Assembly: GCA_024364735.1 (NCBI GenBank)
Contig: JAGFNQ010000884.1
Span: 364,965 to 428,964, forward strand
Length of the DNA: 64,000 nucleotides
Direction of reading: 5' to 3'
From: Boesenbergia rotunda
Taxonomy: Eukaryota; Streptophyta; Magnoliopsida; Zingiberales; Zingiberaceae
Positions 1 through 11,789 of this stretch are shown here, in pieces (the first letter of the stretch is position 1; every line of letters begins with the position of its first letter). Below the pieces are notes generated by a model that ran no database searches, was not told where the DNA came from, and was given only the letters and a program-made list of their open reading frames with translations. A program made the translations under genes and the position numbers.

Positions 1-9
1 CATATTTAG

Positions 10-2384
10 ATGAACAAGTGGAGGAGATCAAAAACTTGGATCCTATCATGCAAAAAGCAATGGAGCTTATATGGGGTTACGTTGATGTGTGATGGCTGGA
101 CAGGACCTACACAGATGAGTATTATCAACTTTCTACTATACTGCAATAGAAATGTGATATTTCATAAATCTATTGATGCAACTACAGATTTTCATGATGC
201 ACCCTACATATATCATTTGATGGATAGTGTAGTTCAAGAGATAGGTGTAGATTATATAGTGCAGGTAATTACAGATAATGGTGCCAACTTTAAGAGGGCT
301 GGAGAATTATTGGAGCAAAAATATCAAACATTATTTTGGACACCATGCGCAGCACACTGTATCGATTTGATGATGGGAGATATTGGTAAACTCGATATAG
401 TGAAGAAGGTAGTGAAAAAAGGTCAATCTTTAACAAAATTCCTCTATAATCATCATTGGGTTCATGGATTAATGAGGAAATTTATCAATGGTGAGATTCT
501 ACGACCAGGAGCGACTAGGTTTGTCACTCACTTTCTCCTGTTAAAATCGTTGAATCAAAAAAAAGTTGGATTGAAAGTCATGTTCTCTTCTGAGGATTGG
601 GAAGCCTCTCGATATTCTAGCACAGCCGAAGGTAAAGAGGTGCAAAAAATTATTATATCTGTTAGATTTTGGGACTATATTGCAGATATTCTTCTAGCAA
701 TAGAACCTTTGTACGTTGTTCTACGTAAAGTCGATATGGACAGGAAGCCACAAATGGGCAACGTTTACCGTCTAATTCATGAAGCAAAAGAGGAAATTAA
801 GAGACGTCTTCAATCACCAACCAAATATCAACATTACATTGATATAATCAATACAAGATGGGACGATCAAATGGGAAAATATATTCATTTAGCAGGTACG
901 TATTTTTTAATAAAGAATTTCTAATAATGTTATTAATAATTACATTTTTATATATGTTTAATTATTGCAGGTTATTATCTCAATCCGGCATATCAATACC
1001 GTTATAATCTTGGCACAAATGATGATTTATTACAAGCCCTCAGACATGTGATATCAAAACTACAAACAAATAGAGAATCAATTGCTGAGACTATTAATGA
1101 AAGCCGATTATTTCGAGAGGCATATGGTTCTTTTAGTGATCCTATTGCAGTGTCATGCAGATATAAAATGGATGCGGGTAAATATAGTAAAAATTATTAT
1201 TAATTATTGTCAGCAAATAAAAATATTATTTTAATTTTGTTCTTATTTATCTTACAGCTGAATGGTGGTTACAATATGGAGGATCAGCTCCAAATTTGAA
1301 AAAGATTGCAGTACGAATTCTCTCACAGACAACATCTTCAAGTGGCTGTGAAAGAAATTGGTCAACTTTCTCCCTCATTCATACAAAAGTAAGAAATCGT
1401 CTTTCTTATCGTCGATTAGAGAAGATGGTCTATGTTCATTATAATATGCGTCTTCAATTAAGAGCAATAACAGAAGAAAATGAAGAACAAGAGGCTGGTG
1501 ATGTAGACCCATTTGATATTGGATTTGTCCAAAATGAGAATGATCCAATGATGAATTGGTGGAGCGTTGTTGAGGCTGAAAATCCATTACTTGATGAAGC
1601 AGGAGATCCACCACGACCATCTCAATTTCTTACTCAACAGATTGAAACAATACAAACTACAGGAGATATCAGGGAGGGAGAAGATTATGATGAAGCTTTT
1701 GATCAAGAATTTCGATTTTCTGGATCTCGATCAAGACATTCTGAAACATCCCAAACCCAACCAAAGTTCAAAGATAAAGGTAAAGCTCCTGCAGTTTTTA
1801 CTAAAAAGAAAGAAAAAGTCAAGCCTCCTGCTTTTACAGGAAGGGGTCAATTGAGAATTAGAGAAAATCCACTTGATGCAATTGATGAGCAAGAACATGA
1901 TGACAGTGATGAAACATCATCACCTTCTGATACTGTAGTCCGACGAGAAGTTAATAGCAGTGCAACTACTCATGCAAGTGATGATAGTAGCGATGCATCT
2001 GGTGGTCAAAATTATGATCCCCCTATTCAAGCACCGGAGCCATGGACATGTGAGGCAGATTACACACATACAACTCAAGATGATGATCATGGAGCTAGAC
2101 CTATTCAATATCAACGTCGAAATAAGGATGGCAAACAAAAGAAAGCTCACAATTATCAAGATATGCGACAGAGTTTAGCTGACATTGATTCTGGTCGAAG
2201 TTCATCATACTCTCAGCCTTCTTATTATAACTCTGATGCAGCATATGGTGATCCATCATACCACAGTTCAGAGGCATATGTTTATCCTTATCCTTATCCT
2301 GTGCCTGTACCTGTTCCGATTTCAATGGTGCCAGTTCAAGTCCAACTTCCAGTGATGAATCGAGATACGCTGATAGACATGTAG
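10..2384 (+). pseudogene. hAT-superfamily transposase gene (DUF659 + hAT dimerisation), 5' end outside the window
   Basis: Three coding blocks join cleanly: 10-895, 971-1177 and 1258-2384. The introns are 896-970 and 1178-1257, with GT donors, AG acceptors and phase kept. Block 1 has the DUF659 signature of plant hAT transposases: MCDGWTGP, VITDNGANFKRAG and TPCAAHCIDL, with the DDE-type catalytic Asp regions. Block 3 starts with the C-terminal dimerisation region (SSGCERNWSTFS, VRNRLSYRRLEKMVYVHYN). A Ser/Asp/Gln-rich tail of about 250 residues follows, ending in a Tyr-Pro/Val-Pro repeat near 2278-2325. Upstream of about position 36 the family-like reading (YLDEQVEEIKN) lies in another frame, which suggests a one-base insertion around 28-37. 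An intron acceptor at 5-9 is the alternative. The BED zinc finger would lie left of the window. It is probably a decayed element, but a domesticated gene cannot be excluded because the long third block is open. Confidence 0.75.
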
Positions 2385-3012
2385 AGAAATCAGTATCAAT
2401 ATTGCATGTCATGGGATGCTTATTTAATTTGGGCGTTAGAGAACTATGGAATTGATCTAAGCAGAATGCTACAAAAACCAATGTCTTTATCTGATTCACG
2501 TCACTCCTTTTGGTATTAGTAAGGTAACATATTGTAATGTATCAATTTTAATTCGAGTTATTGATAGATCAATTTTCTTTAAAGAAAGTTATATTTAATT
2601 GTTTTCTTAACAATATTAAGTTGTTTAATAATTGAAAACTTATATCAAATCAATATACAACTTATTTTTAAATTATACACAATAAATATATATTTATCTA
2701 ATAATTATTATATATAAATAAAAAATACCGAAACCATACCGACACGAAACGATACGATACCGAAACCGTATCGTTCCAGTCTGGGACCAAAACATCGACA
2801 CGGGTCGAAACTTAAAACCTTGATCTAAAATGACCATGCAATATGAAATTATCAAACTATTAAAATTAACTATCACAACCATTGTTCTTTCCAATAAAAA
2901 AAAATTAGCTTTAAAACTCATAATGTCGTTATTCCATTATGCAAGTCAATGGTAATAATTCTATAGGGTGAAACCAATTAAAATTAGCATATATGTGTTA
3001 AGTTTACACTAA
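2385..3012. other. AT-rich sequence downstream of the hAT gene, no gene seen
   Basis: The stretch is rich in A and T, with short repeats such as cgatacgatac near 2750. No open frame resembles a known protein. It may hold the 3' untranslated part and terminal region of the hAT element, but no terminal inverted repeat could be fixed. Confidence 0.5.
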
Positions 3013-3239
3013 GGCTATGTTTGGTGAGGGGTAATCAGCCTTGTAATATGATCAAGATTGCATTATAAGATTGGTTACTTTATTTTGTACAATTTTAAAG
3101 ATGTAATGTAATCTAAATTACAAAAACTAATTAAAATATTGTAATCTGAATTACAAGTCCAACAACATATAATTTGAATTACATTCCAAGCCCAATTACA
3201 TTACAAGTTTAATTACATTAAATCTAACCAAACATAGCC
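3013..3239. mobile_element. Tourist-like (PIF/Harbinger) MITE, 227 bp
   Basis: The ends are perfect 13-bp inverted repeats: GGCTATGTTTGGT at 3013-3025 and ACCAAACATAGCC at 3227-3239. They are flanked by a TAA direct repeat (3010-3012 and 3240-3242). A 3-bp TWA target duplication and a GGCNNTGTTTGGT terminus are typical of Tourist MITEs. The interior is AT-rich with TGTAATyyrAATTACA-type motifs and has no coding capacity. Confidence 0.85.
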
Positions 3240-3440
3240 TAAGATAAAACTAAAAACTGATTCAATTTACTTAGAATTGAATTAACATTAGCTATTATTT
3301 TTTTACGTCCAACTATTAAATCATGATGATGAAATAATAAACTATTTAATCAAAATTTTAAGACGCTTCATCTGTCTAACAAAACTCAATTGATTTGGTT
3401 TAAAAAATAATTGAAAGTGTAATTTATAATGATACAATCC

Positions 3441-3552
3441 AATCCCACCTAGTGGGATAAGACTTGGTTGTTGTTGTAAAAAAAATAATAGTATGAAAAA
3501 TATTATCGGATCCCATCTAGTGGGATAAGGCTTGGTTGTTGTTGTTGTTATG
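3441..3552 (+). repeat. Two tandem copies of an RTE-type LINE 3' tail
   Basis: The motif cctagtgggataagacttgg followed by a TTG repeat occurs at about 3446-3476. A near copy with (TTG)n occurs at about 3511-3552. The same motif in reverse complement ends the LINE at 6744. Ending in TTG repeats is characteristic of plant RTE elements, so these are two very short 5'-truncated insertions or one insertion later duplicated. Confidence 0.65.
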
Positions 3553-5552
3553 TAAAAAAATATAGTCATTTGAAATTTATAATCTAATACTTTTTTTACT
3601 TTTACATTTATTATTATACGTTAGATTAAATAGAAATTTGTCACCCTTTTGGTGGGTGTTTTAATATTTAGTACTACATTAAGTAGTAAAGCATTGATAA
3701 CAATCTATGGAAACAATTATAGGTGGTGATGGCCAACAAGAGGAGCTTATTCCCTACAACAAAAAAATCAAGTAGACTCCCCTTTGAGTTCGGATTCATG
3801 GCTTCTCTCCTTTTGATATGATGAACTCGGGTAACATAGCTTTCTCTTATAAACATGTTAGTCTTGTGATAACTTTTTTGGATTTTCATTTTTGTTGTAT
3901 CATACTAATCTTGTTTCTTGTTATTAAATTGATAGTAACTTTCTAGAGATATAAATTATAGGATTCAATTTCTTTTCTCTATGACGTTAATTGCCATTAA
4001 TCTTAATGCTATTCTATATGGTTACATATATTTGTTAACTTTCTCTATACAAATCTTGGCAATCAAATTGGTTACACACGACACTCAGATGTATTCAAGT
4101 TGTTTTAGTATAACACAAAATCAAAAGATACATGCTTGTTTAAATCAACATCAGCCTGTTCATTTCTTGATTACATGTAGAAGTTGGAACTTTTATTTCT
4201 CCTTGTAATCAATGAACTAGATGCACGGTTTCATCATCATGGTATATGATTATGATAAATAATTTGGAATGTTATGCCAAGATTTTGAAGGCCTCAACCT
4301 ATTGTTTATACGGACTATTTTCACACATGCATTGATTTATATACTCTGTTACAGGTGTCATTGAGTGCAACACCATCAAGTCAATCAATAGAACTATACC
4401 CCTGCAAGACAACCACGGGGTGCTACTTAGGAGTGAGTGTGAGGGAAATTCAAGTTATGATCGATAATAGCTAATTAATTTATTCGATGGCATAGTGTAA
4501 AAGAACAGTAACAGATATAGTTTATAGATTTATTGCATTCTAGTTTTGTGTACAAGTTGTTTTCTTATGTGTACAGCCTTGCGTAATGATAGTTTATATT
4601 TTGTTATACTTGAGTTCTTTATTCATCATATTTGTTGTATTTACCTGCACACTTCAGTTGTACTTACTTTTCACCTGCTTTTAGTTTTGCAGGGAAATTG
4701 CAATACAAGATTAGAGTTTGGTTTTGAAATGTGAAGGAATTTAAAAAATAAATAAATAAATTTTTTGTTGAATTAAGCAGTTTGGTGTCATCTTGTGCAT
4801 CGTATGTCATATTTTTTTGTCTCAGTGTTTATTATGTAATGGTGAACAAGTAATTGTAATTGTAAGTAATGTAAATGTGGCCAAGTATTTTTGAACTTTG
4901 ATATATATCAAAATGTGATATATTGGAGTTGTAAACAGGATTATATATTCAAAACACAAGAGAGACTGATATTTTTTTGAAAAATATAGGGATTTTTACT
5001 ACTTCAAAATTACCACATGGCTTGAGAGTAAACATTTCTATCAAGAAAAGTCCCTCTCAGGGTGTGACAAGTATAATTCAAATAACTTAAAATAAAAGAA
5101 AATGTTCACCAGTTCCAATTATATATATTGCAAAGACGAAAGAAGATTGGTAGTTGTAATAGTTGTCTCATATCAATCAGATTACTAAACCTTTATTTCA
5201 TGTCGTTTAACAGAATCAATTAAATTTTATCCCTTGAAAACCAAAGTGAACCATAATTGATTCATTCCTTGCATATCTGCAGTATGTAAAACTCTGAATA
5301 ATTTCTCAGAATATTAATGTGTTGATCTAATCCTGCAAAGAACTGGCAAATATTCATCTACATACATGTCTTGTATATGCATGCACTCCAATCACTAGTA
5401 ACATGTACTCCCTATCAGGCATTTGATAGAACGAATAAAGATTATGCACTCAACAATTTCCTTAGGGTCAACCATGTTTGACTCCAGCAGAAAGAGAATC
5501 TTCAACAATACCACAAGTAGAATCATGAGAGTAATTTTTTTCAGTAGCTCAC
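3553..5552. other. Non-coding stretch downstream of UCH exon 4
   Basis: No protein-like open frame or RNA gene was recognised. I looked on the minus strand for the remaining UCH exons (catalytic His/Asp region and C-terminus) and found no convincing match. A short open stretch with an acceptor-like AG at about 4355 (plus strand) is not assignable. Nothing else is supported. Confidence 0.4.
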
Positions 5553-5658
5553 CTAGTTTGATTTGCGAAGTTGCATTTCCAAGAGCATGAAGAACACCAA
5601 TTGTTCCACAAGCATTACCAACAGTTTGTTTCAAGAAGTATACCTTGTTACTTTGTGC
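5553..5658 (-). CDS. UCH3: Ubiquitin C-terminal hydrolase (UCH-L3 type), exon 4 with the catalytic cysteine
   Basis: Read on the minus strand this 106-bp exon encodes 35 residues beginning AQSNKVYFLKQTVGNACG and ending ATSQIKL, plus one base of the next codon. It holds the peptidase C12 active-site segment: the oxyanion-hole Gln of KQTVGN and the nucleophile Cys of NACGTIG. The acceptor (ctatcag) precedes 5658 and the donor (gtgagc) follows 5553. The enzyme removes small adducts from the C-terminus of ubiquitin in cytosol or nucleus. Exons 1-3 at 18640-19167 end in phase 0, which fits this exon's phase-0 start, so they form one transcript with a ~13 kb intron. The His/Asp half of the catalytic domain would lie in later exons, which were not found in 1-5552. 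They may be left of the window, or the gene may be truncated. Confidence 0.82.
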
Positions 5659-6723
5659 CTGATAGAAAAAGAGAAACCTCATATATCAAACTCACAGACA
5701 GTAGCATATTGCATTAACTCCATATTAAAACTCACCAGGTAGAATCATTTTCAAGCAAGCATTATGGGACACCTCAGTCATGTAGCATGTAATGTTCTAC
5801 TAAGCATACAAAAAAATTATAAAAAAAAATTGTGCTGAATAATGGACATTACATAGTATGTCAAGTTTAAAACTGTGTCAAAATTTTAGCCTTAATCACG
5901 ATCAGCAGTATGATCCGTGTCAAAACTAGATACTTCGAATCCAAAAGGTTCGAACATAAACTCAAATAAAGTATAATGCTATATAATTTCATTAAGCATT
6001 ATGTTTTCCTCCAAATATAAGCCTATAGAAATTGAAAGTAAATTATAATTTTGAAGCAGCATCTTCCAAAATTATATGAGCATCCTTTTACATTAGATAA
6101 AGGCATGGGATTTGCAACATTTATTTAGATTAATTCTATAACTTCTAAGAACCATACAAATAATACTCTCAGAAGTTTTTTTTTTCTCACATATCCATTG
6201 ATAACATTTCTATTAGCCACTAGGAATGGACTTGGACTAACATAATTCTTGTTACTCCTTTTTGCTATTATTAGTGTTTTGTTAGTTCATCTCCTCTTCC
6301 CCTCCCTTCTCTTTCTTTTGTTTTATCTCCTTTCATAACCCAGAATCTTCATGTCTTAACTAGTGTCACTCACTAATTCTTTTCTTTCCTTCCTCTCTAA
6401 ATTTAGTGTTTCATCTCATTCTCATGACTGACAAACAAAATCAAAGTATGAGTCATGGAAATATTGGTTGGCTCCTAAAGGTACACCAAGACAGATCTTA
6501 TTTTGGTTGTTACCAGCAAAACTGTCAGCAGAGACACAATGACATTTACTTGTGCTAATAAAGTATCAATATCAGTCAATAATCGAAATAATATATTTCA
6601 GTCACATTGATAGTGCTGATCTGCACTTGAAAACTATAGAGCATATGTTCGTGCTATTTGTAGGCTAGAAGAGTACAATATAGGAAATTATGTCTAGTCT
6701 AAACAACTAAACTCCATGTCCTC

Positions 6724-6743
6724 TCCACTAACTTCTAATACAA
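6724..6743. repeat. Target-site duplication of the RTE LINE, left copy
   Basis: The 20-bp sequence tccactaacttctaatacaa is repeated exactly at 9681-9700. It abuts the LINE's TTG-repeat 3' end. Confidence 0.9.
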
Positions 6744-7273
6744 CAACAAAAACCAAACTTTAGTTCACTAAGTGGGGTTAACTATATGGATCCTTCCACG
6801 TCATTGGACTTTATCCCTTAGTATATCATCATTTATATATAAATAAATTTTATTTTGTTTTATTGTTGCTAACCATGTCTTTTTTAGTCTTCCTTTTTCT
6901 CGTTTGATGTGGACATTTGTCATAATTACACATCGTTCTAAGTACATGTCTGTACTATTTTAAACGTGCAACCCTGACTTGCTCTCTAATATTTTTTTTT
7001 TATTCTATCCATCCTTTGTATGTCCACACATCCACCTTAAAATCCCCATCTAAGCAACTTTCATCTTCTGCTCATGTGCTTGCATCATAGCTCAACATTC
7101 AACTCTATGTAACATAGTAGATCTAACGGTCATCTTGTAAAACTTTCCTTTAAGTTTTAGAGGTACTTTATGATCACAAAAAACACATGACACTATCCTC
7201 CACTTTAACCATCTCACTTGTATTTTATATGAGACATCTCTCTCAATCTCTTTATCCTTTTGCAAAAATGATC

Positions 7274-7486
7274 CTAAATACTTATAACTCTCAACTCGTC
7301 ATCTCTTATTTTAATAATTGTCTCATTACATCTAATATTGTTAAAACCTTTCACTTTTAGTGTTTCCCGCCAAGATTCAATTTTGATATTTACTGCTTCA
7401 CGTGTCTCATCTACCAAAACAATTTCATCTGCAAACAACATGCATCGCGGTACTATATCTTGGATGTGTCTAGTGAGTTCATTCAT
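7274..7486 (-). pseudogene. LINE reverse-transcriptase fragment
   Basis: An open stretch of 70 codons carries HIQDIVPRCMLFADEIVLVD, the palm motif of RTE-type reverse transcriptase. The second catalytic Asp of FADD is replaced by Glu. It continues with WRETLKVKGF, typical of the family. Frames on both sides are broken. Confidence 0.85.
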
Positions 7487-9221
7487 GATTAGTGTGACTT
7501 AGAGTTGAAGTAACTCTATCTTTATGGAAAACACTTCAGTTAATCTGAAATCTTCACTCTTATCATTACATCCTCATACATATCCTTAACTAGTTCAATA
7601 TACAATATACTAATACCACTCTTTTATAGCGTTCTCCATTTAATTTCCCTTGGACTCTATCATAAGTTTTTTCTATGTCGACGAATATTATATGTAAGTC
7701 TTGCTTTTGTTCTTGATATTTTTCAATTAGTGATGTATAACTTCTATTGTCAACCCAGACAAAATCCAAGTTGATTTTCTATCACCGTGGTCTCTTTTCT
7801 TAGTCTTTTTTTATTACTCTTTCCTTCATGGTATGACTTATTAATTTGATATCCATATAGTTTGCATAATTTTGTACGTCTCCTTTATTTTTATATAAGG
7901 AAACTAGAGTACTTAACCTCTATTGATCAAATATTTTTTTTATTTTCAATGTTAAGTTGAATAACTTTTTGAGTCATTCGATACTTTGTTTCACAAGGCA
8001 TTTCAATATCTTTATTTGAATATCATTTGGTCCAATTGTTTTTCCATTTTGCATTCCATTTAAAGCTTGCTTTAATTTTAAAGTTGAATTTTAATATAAA
8101 ATTTAAATTTTATATTCATTTGACCTACATAAATTATCTAAATTAAGTTGGTGATCTAATTCTTCGTTAAAAAGTTAATGAAAATACATCTTCTATTGCT
8201 CTTTTATTTTCTCATCATTTACTAATACTCTACTACATTCATCTTTAATACATCTTATTTGGATAAGATATCTTGTCTTTCTCTCTCTTTTTAGCTATTT
8301 TGTAAATATCTCTTTCTACTCATTGTATCAAATTTTCAATATAAACGTTCAAAAGTTTCATTCTTAGCTTTATGCACTGTTTTCTTGGCATCTTTCTTGG
8401 ATACTGTATATTTTTTTAAGTATTTCTTCATCATAAAAGTATATATTCCTTATAGGTTAATCCTTTTTGTTTCACTCTCTTGTACTTTCTCATTCCACTA
8501 CCAAGATTCTTTACTTGGTGGTGCAAGTCCCTTTGACTCATTGTGTACACTCTTAGCTATTATTTTCAACTTTGATATTATCTTATCCTATGTTGTATTC
8601 GAGTCGCTGTATATTTCTCCTAATACTTATAATTCTACCTTGTCCTTAAATATATTTTGCTACCCGTTCTTTAACTTCCACCATTTAGGAGTCGTGCATA
8701 TTTTTCTTCTATTGATACTATGCTTGAGGTGTATATCCAATACTACTAACTTATATTGGATAATTAAATCCAACACTATTAGCTATTATAAGGACATATG
8801 TTGTCGTAAAATCCAATATAATTTATTCTTTTTCATTTCTTGTTCCAAACCCATAACCCTCATATACCCTATCATATTCCTCATTTTTCATTCTTGCATG
8901 CCAATTTAGATATCCTCCTATTATATCATTTCGATTGGCAGAATATTTTACAATACCTCATCTAGATTGTCCCAAAATCTAGATTTGGTGTGTTCATTTA
9001 ATCCTGTTTAAGGTGCATATATGTTAATTACATTAATAGTTTCTTTCGCCACTATTATCTTTAGAGCTATAATTCTATCCTCTTTCTAACTACTCCTACT
9101 ACTTCGTCCTTTAGCAAACTATTGACAAGAATATCTATTCCATTTTTTGTTTTACTCCTACCATAACTTAAAACCCGAATTCTCTATCATCTTTATCTTC
9201 TCTCCTATCCATTTGGTCATC

Positions 9222-9419
9222 TTATACACACAAAATATTAGTTCTTCTCCTAATCATTATATCGACTACCTCCATTACATTACCAGTGAAAGATCCTATG
9301 TTCCATGTTCCAATTCTTAGACCATTAATTTTTCTATAATATTTGTTATTATCCAACCTATGATGTGAGAACTCTAGCATATTTAATACTACATTCAAGT
9401 TCTCATGGAAATGTAGCAA
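9222..9419 (-). pseudogene. LINE endonuclease N-terminal fragment
   Basis: The peptide contains LRIGTWNIGSFTGN and VVDIMIRRRTNILCV, the first conserved block of the exonuclease-endonuclease-phosphatase domain of plant RTE elements. It is cut by a stop soon after. Confidence 0.85.
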
Positions 9420-9680
9420 TCCTTACTAATACGTTACAGTCACAGCAATATGAACTCTTGTATATTTAACACTACACCCAAGTTTTCAAGAGATGTAATG
9501 GTCTTTGTCGAGATGTTCCAGTCGGACCCTATAACGCGTTTCTTCTTAGGAACATCCTAGCATTAATACAATAGTTTGATGAATCTATTCATTAAACATT
9601 TGTCTGTCCACGTTGGCCAGCAACTTAACGCACAACCCTCGCCCTTTCTCAATCAGGCTTAAACTCGGCTATGGCGGGAT

Positions 9681-9700
9681 TCCACTAACTTCTAATACAA
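9681..9700. repeat. Target-site duplication of the RTE LINE, right copy
   Basis: Exact 20-bp copy of 6724-6743, next to the 5' end of the minus-strand LINE. Confidence 0.9.
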
Positions 9701-11489
9701 GAAAAAAAAATGATAATGCATTTTTTGATTTTCGAACCAAATTAAATTATACTACAAATATCAAGGTAATAAATTTGCTTCTTCCTGATTATCTTTCAAT
9801 ATTGATTAGGAGTCTCAATACTAATACACATCCTCATCATTATCATTTGAGTACATGGATGACATAGTTAACGCATAAAAGATGTTTCCTCCTCATGGCA
9901 ATGTATGGTGTTTCCTTATTCACGGGAGGAGTGATTAAAAAATGAAGATAATAAATATAATATAGTTATAATAATATGTGGAGAAAGTAAAATTTTAATA
10001 AATTTATGATTGCTTTGCAACCATTCTAATATTTCTTTAAGTCGATTATACCTTAAATATAATTTTATTATATGTGATTGACCTAAAGGCCGTAAAATGA
10101 TAGGCAACAAAGGTTCTCAAGATCAAGCATAGAATTTTATATTTAATAAAAAAGATATAGAGATCATCTTCTAGTAAGAGACATACAATGAGAGGAATTT
10201 AATGAAAAAGAAAGCATCTATAACATTATTGAAACTTTCAAAGGGTTTATTTGCATTTCTGAAATATTTGGACCCTTCATTCCCACCCCACCAAAACAAA
10301 AAAAACTTCCCTTAACTTTTGCATGTGTTGCCGCCACACGGTCATCGTCGTCGCACACTACTAGCCGTGTCGCTACCCTACATTGCTGCCACTCACGTCA
10401 AATTCAATCAGAACTTTTTTGGCAGAGGAAGCAACCACATCTCCACCTTATATCGTTATCACCTCACGCCACTTTTGTTAAGAGTTTCCAGCGAATGGGA
10501 AGACTTCTCAACCGTTGTCGCCACCCCTAGTTGTTGTCAATGCCCTCCTCTCTGAGCAACTATAGGTTATGGAGTTTAACCCTTCAAATAGATCAAATGG
10601 AGGTTTTCATGCTTGTCCCATTATAATGAGTCAATATAGAACATTAGTTATATTAGATAAGGATGATAATATCTTTAAAAAATAATAATTATAAGATTTG
10701 CTTTATTTAAAATGAGTAAATAAATAAATTATAATGGATTTTTTTTACTAGATTATCTTAGAAAAAAATCCCTTGTGCATGATTAATTGGATAAAACGCA
10801 TGCTATAAATTATCTATGATTTTATTTTTGAGAGGAATTTAGTTGCGAACATTCTTGCTACTTGAGGAATTTCTATTAAGTTGCTTATTATGTTCATATT
10901 CTAGTTGTTTAGCTATTTTACCTAATCCTTGTTGAGACTCATCTCTTAGATTACCAAAAGATAACTATGAATTAAAATAAAATTTTGGAAACCTAATATA
11001 GTTCCCTTAAAGAATTAAAATTGTCACATGAACTATGATAAATTAAATTATAAAATTAATTATGTAGACGATTTGATAGAATTGCAGCTCTATGCTATGA
11101 ATGAATTAGGTGATGTGTCAAACTAAGTTAACAATAAAATTAATGCAACTTGAGTATCATGCTTTATAAAGTGTGTGAATACTTCCGCTAAAAATAGAAT
11201 ATAATAAATTATTATAATTATAGAGTATTGGCTCCATGCTCAAAAAGGGCTCTCGAGTCTTTTCACGTGTTCATAGACTTCGATTATATTGCATTAGATG
11301 TTTTACTCTTGTGAATTACCAATCGTTCACCTTATTCTTATGTGAGGTATTGTGAGTCGTTCACCCTCTGTATGTATGTACACATTATGTATTTCATTAC
11401 AAGTGAATTGCAGGTAGTTCCCTCTTATATATGATGCATCATTTTCAAGTGAATTGTGGGTTGTTCAATTACATCTATATATATTAAAG
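9701..11489. other. Intronic sequence without recognised features
   Basis: AT-rich, with a short GC-rich part at 10315-10560 that has an open frame but no known motif. No gene, RNA or element end could be supported. Confidence 0.4.
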
Positions 11490-11648
11490 GGGAGTCTTGG
11501 TGTAATGGTAAAGTTGTCGTATGACCTAGTGATTCCTGGTTCAAATCACGGAAACAAACTCTATAGTAATGTAGGATAACATAGCGTACAATAAATCCTT
11601 CCCAGGAACACATATTAGTGGGAGCTTCATATATTGGATTGCCCTTTA
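11490..11648 (+). mobile_element. Au SINE (tRNA-derived), plus strand
   Basis: The copy begins ggagtcttggtgtaatggta (box A region) and has ctggttcaaatc (box B) about 45 bp on. It ends with the Au family pattern gtgggagcttcatatattgg followed by attgcccttt. This layout matches the angiosperm Au SINE, about 160 bp, ending in a T-run. No clear target duplication was found. Confidence 0.8.
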
Positions 11649-11789
11649 TATATAATGTATTCCCGTATCAAGTGAATTATGGGTCGTCCACCTTACGTAT
11701 ATAGCATCTCTTGATAGGTGGATTATGGGGGCATTCACCCACTTAAAAAATTATATTGATTCTCGTGTAAAAGTGAAACTAGGAGAATT

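Larger units (their letters stand above)
6744..9680 (-). mobile_element. Decayed RTE-type non-LTR retrotransposon (LINE), 2.94 kb
   Basis: The element lies between exact 20-bp direct repeats. On the minus strand the order is: a 5' leader (about 9680-9400), an apurinic endonuclease start (LRIGTWNIGSFTGN near 9317), then reverse-transcriptase fragments. The RT fragments include a peptide near 7785 resembling the family's VIENQFGF motif, and the catalytic segment CMLFADEIVLVDETRE near 7440, where FADD has become FADE. The 3' end is a short TTG-rich tail at 6744. Stops and frameshifts throughout show it is dead. Length is close to a full-length plant RTE (about 3 kb), so the insertion was probably nearly complete. 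It sits in UCH intron 3 in the same orientation as the gene. Confidence 0.88.

Noticed and set aside
4355..4470. Possible plus-strand exon after an acceptor-like tgttacag
   Set aside because: The open stretch is short, two frames look equally possible, and no family could be recognised.
5010..5075. A GTFLD-like peptide on the minus strand as a candidate next UCH exon
   Set aside because: Only five residues resemble the family and the frame closes at once; chance is the better explanation.
5395..5550. Continuation of the open frame after UCH exon 4
   Set aside because: The donor at 5552-5551 is good and the following residues (hydrophobic, KKITLMILLVV) do not match the UCH family, so this is intron read-through.
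8385..8909. 174-codon open frame on the plus strand
   Set aside because: It is the opposite strand of the decayed LINE coding part and has no domain of its own.
10319..10555. 78-codon His/Pro-rich frame
   Set aside because: Locally GC-rich but without motif, intron signal or neighbour support.
11490..11565. A genuine tRNA gene
   Set aside because: Box-like sequences are present but the body and end match the Au SINE and no cloverleaf could be made.
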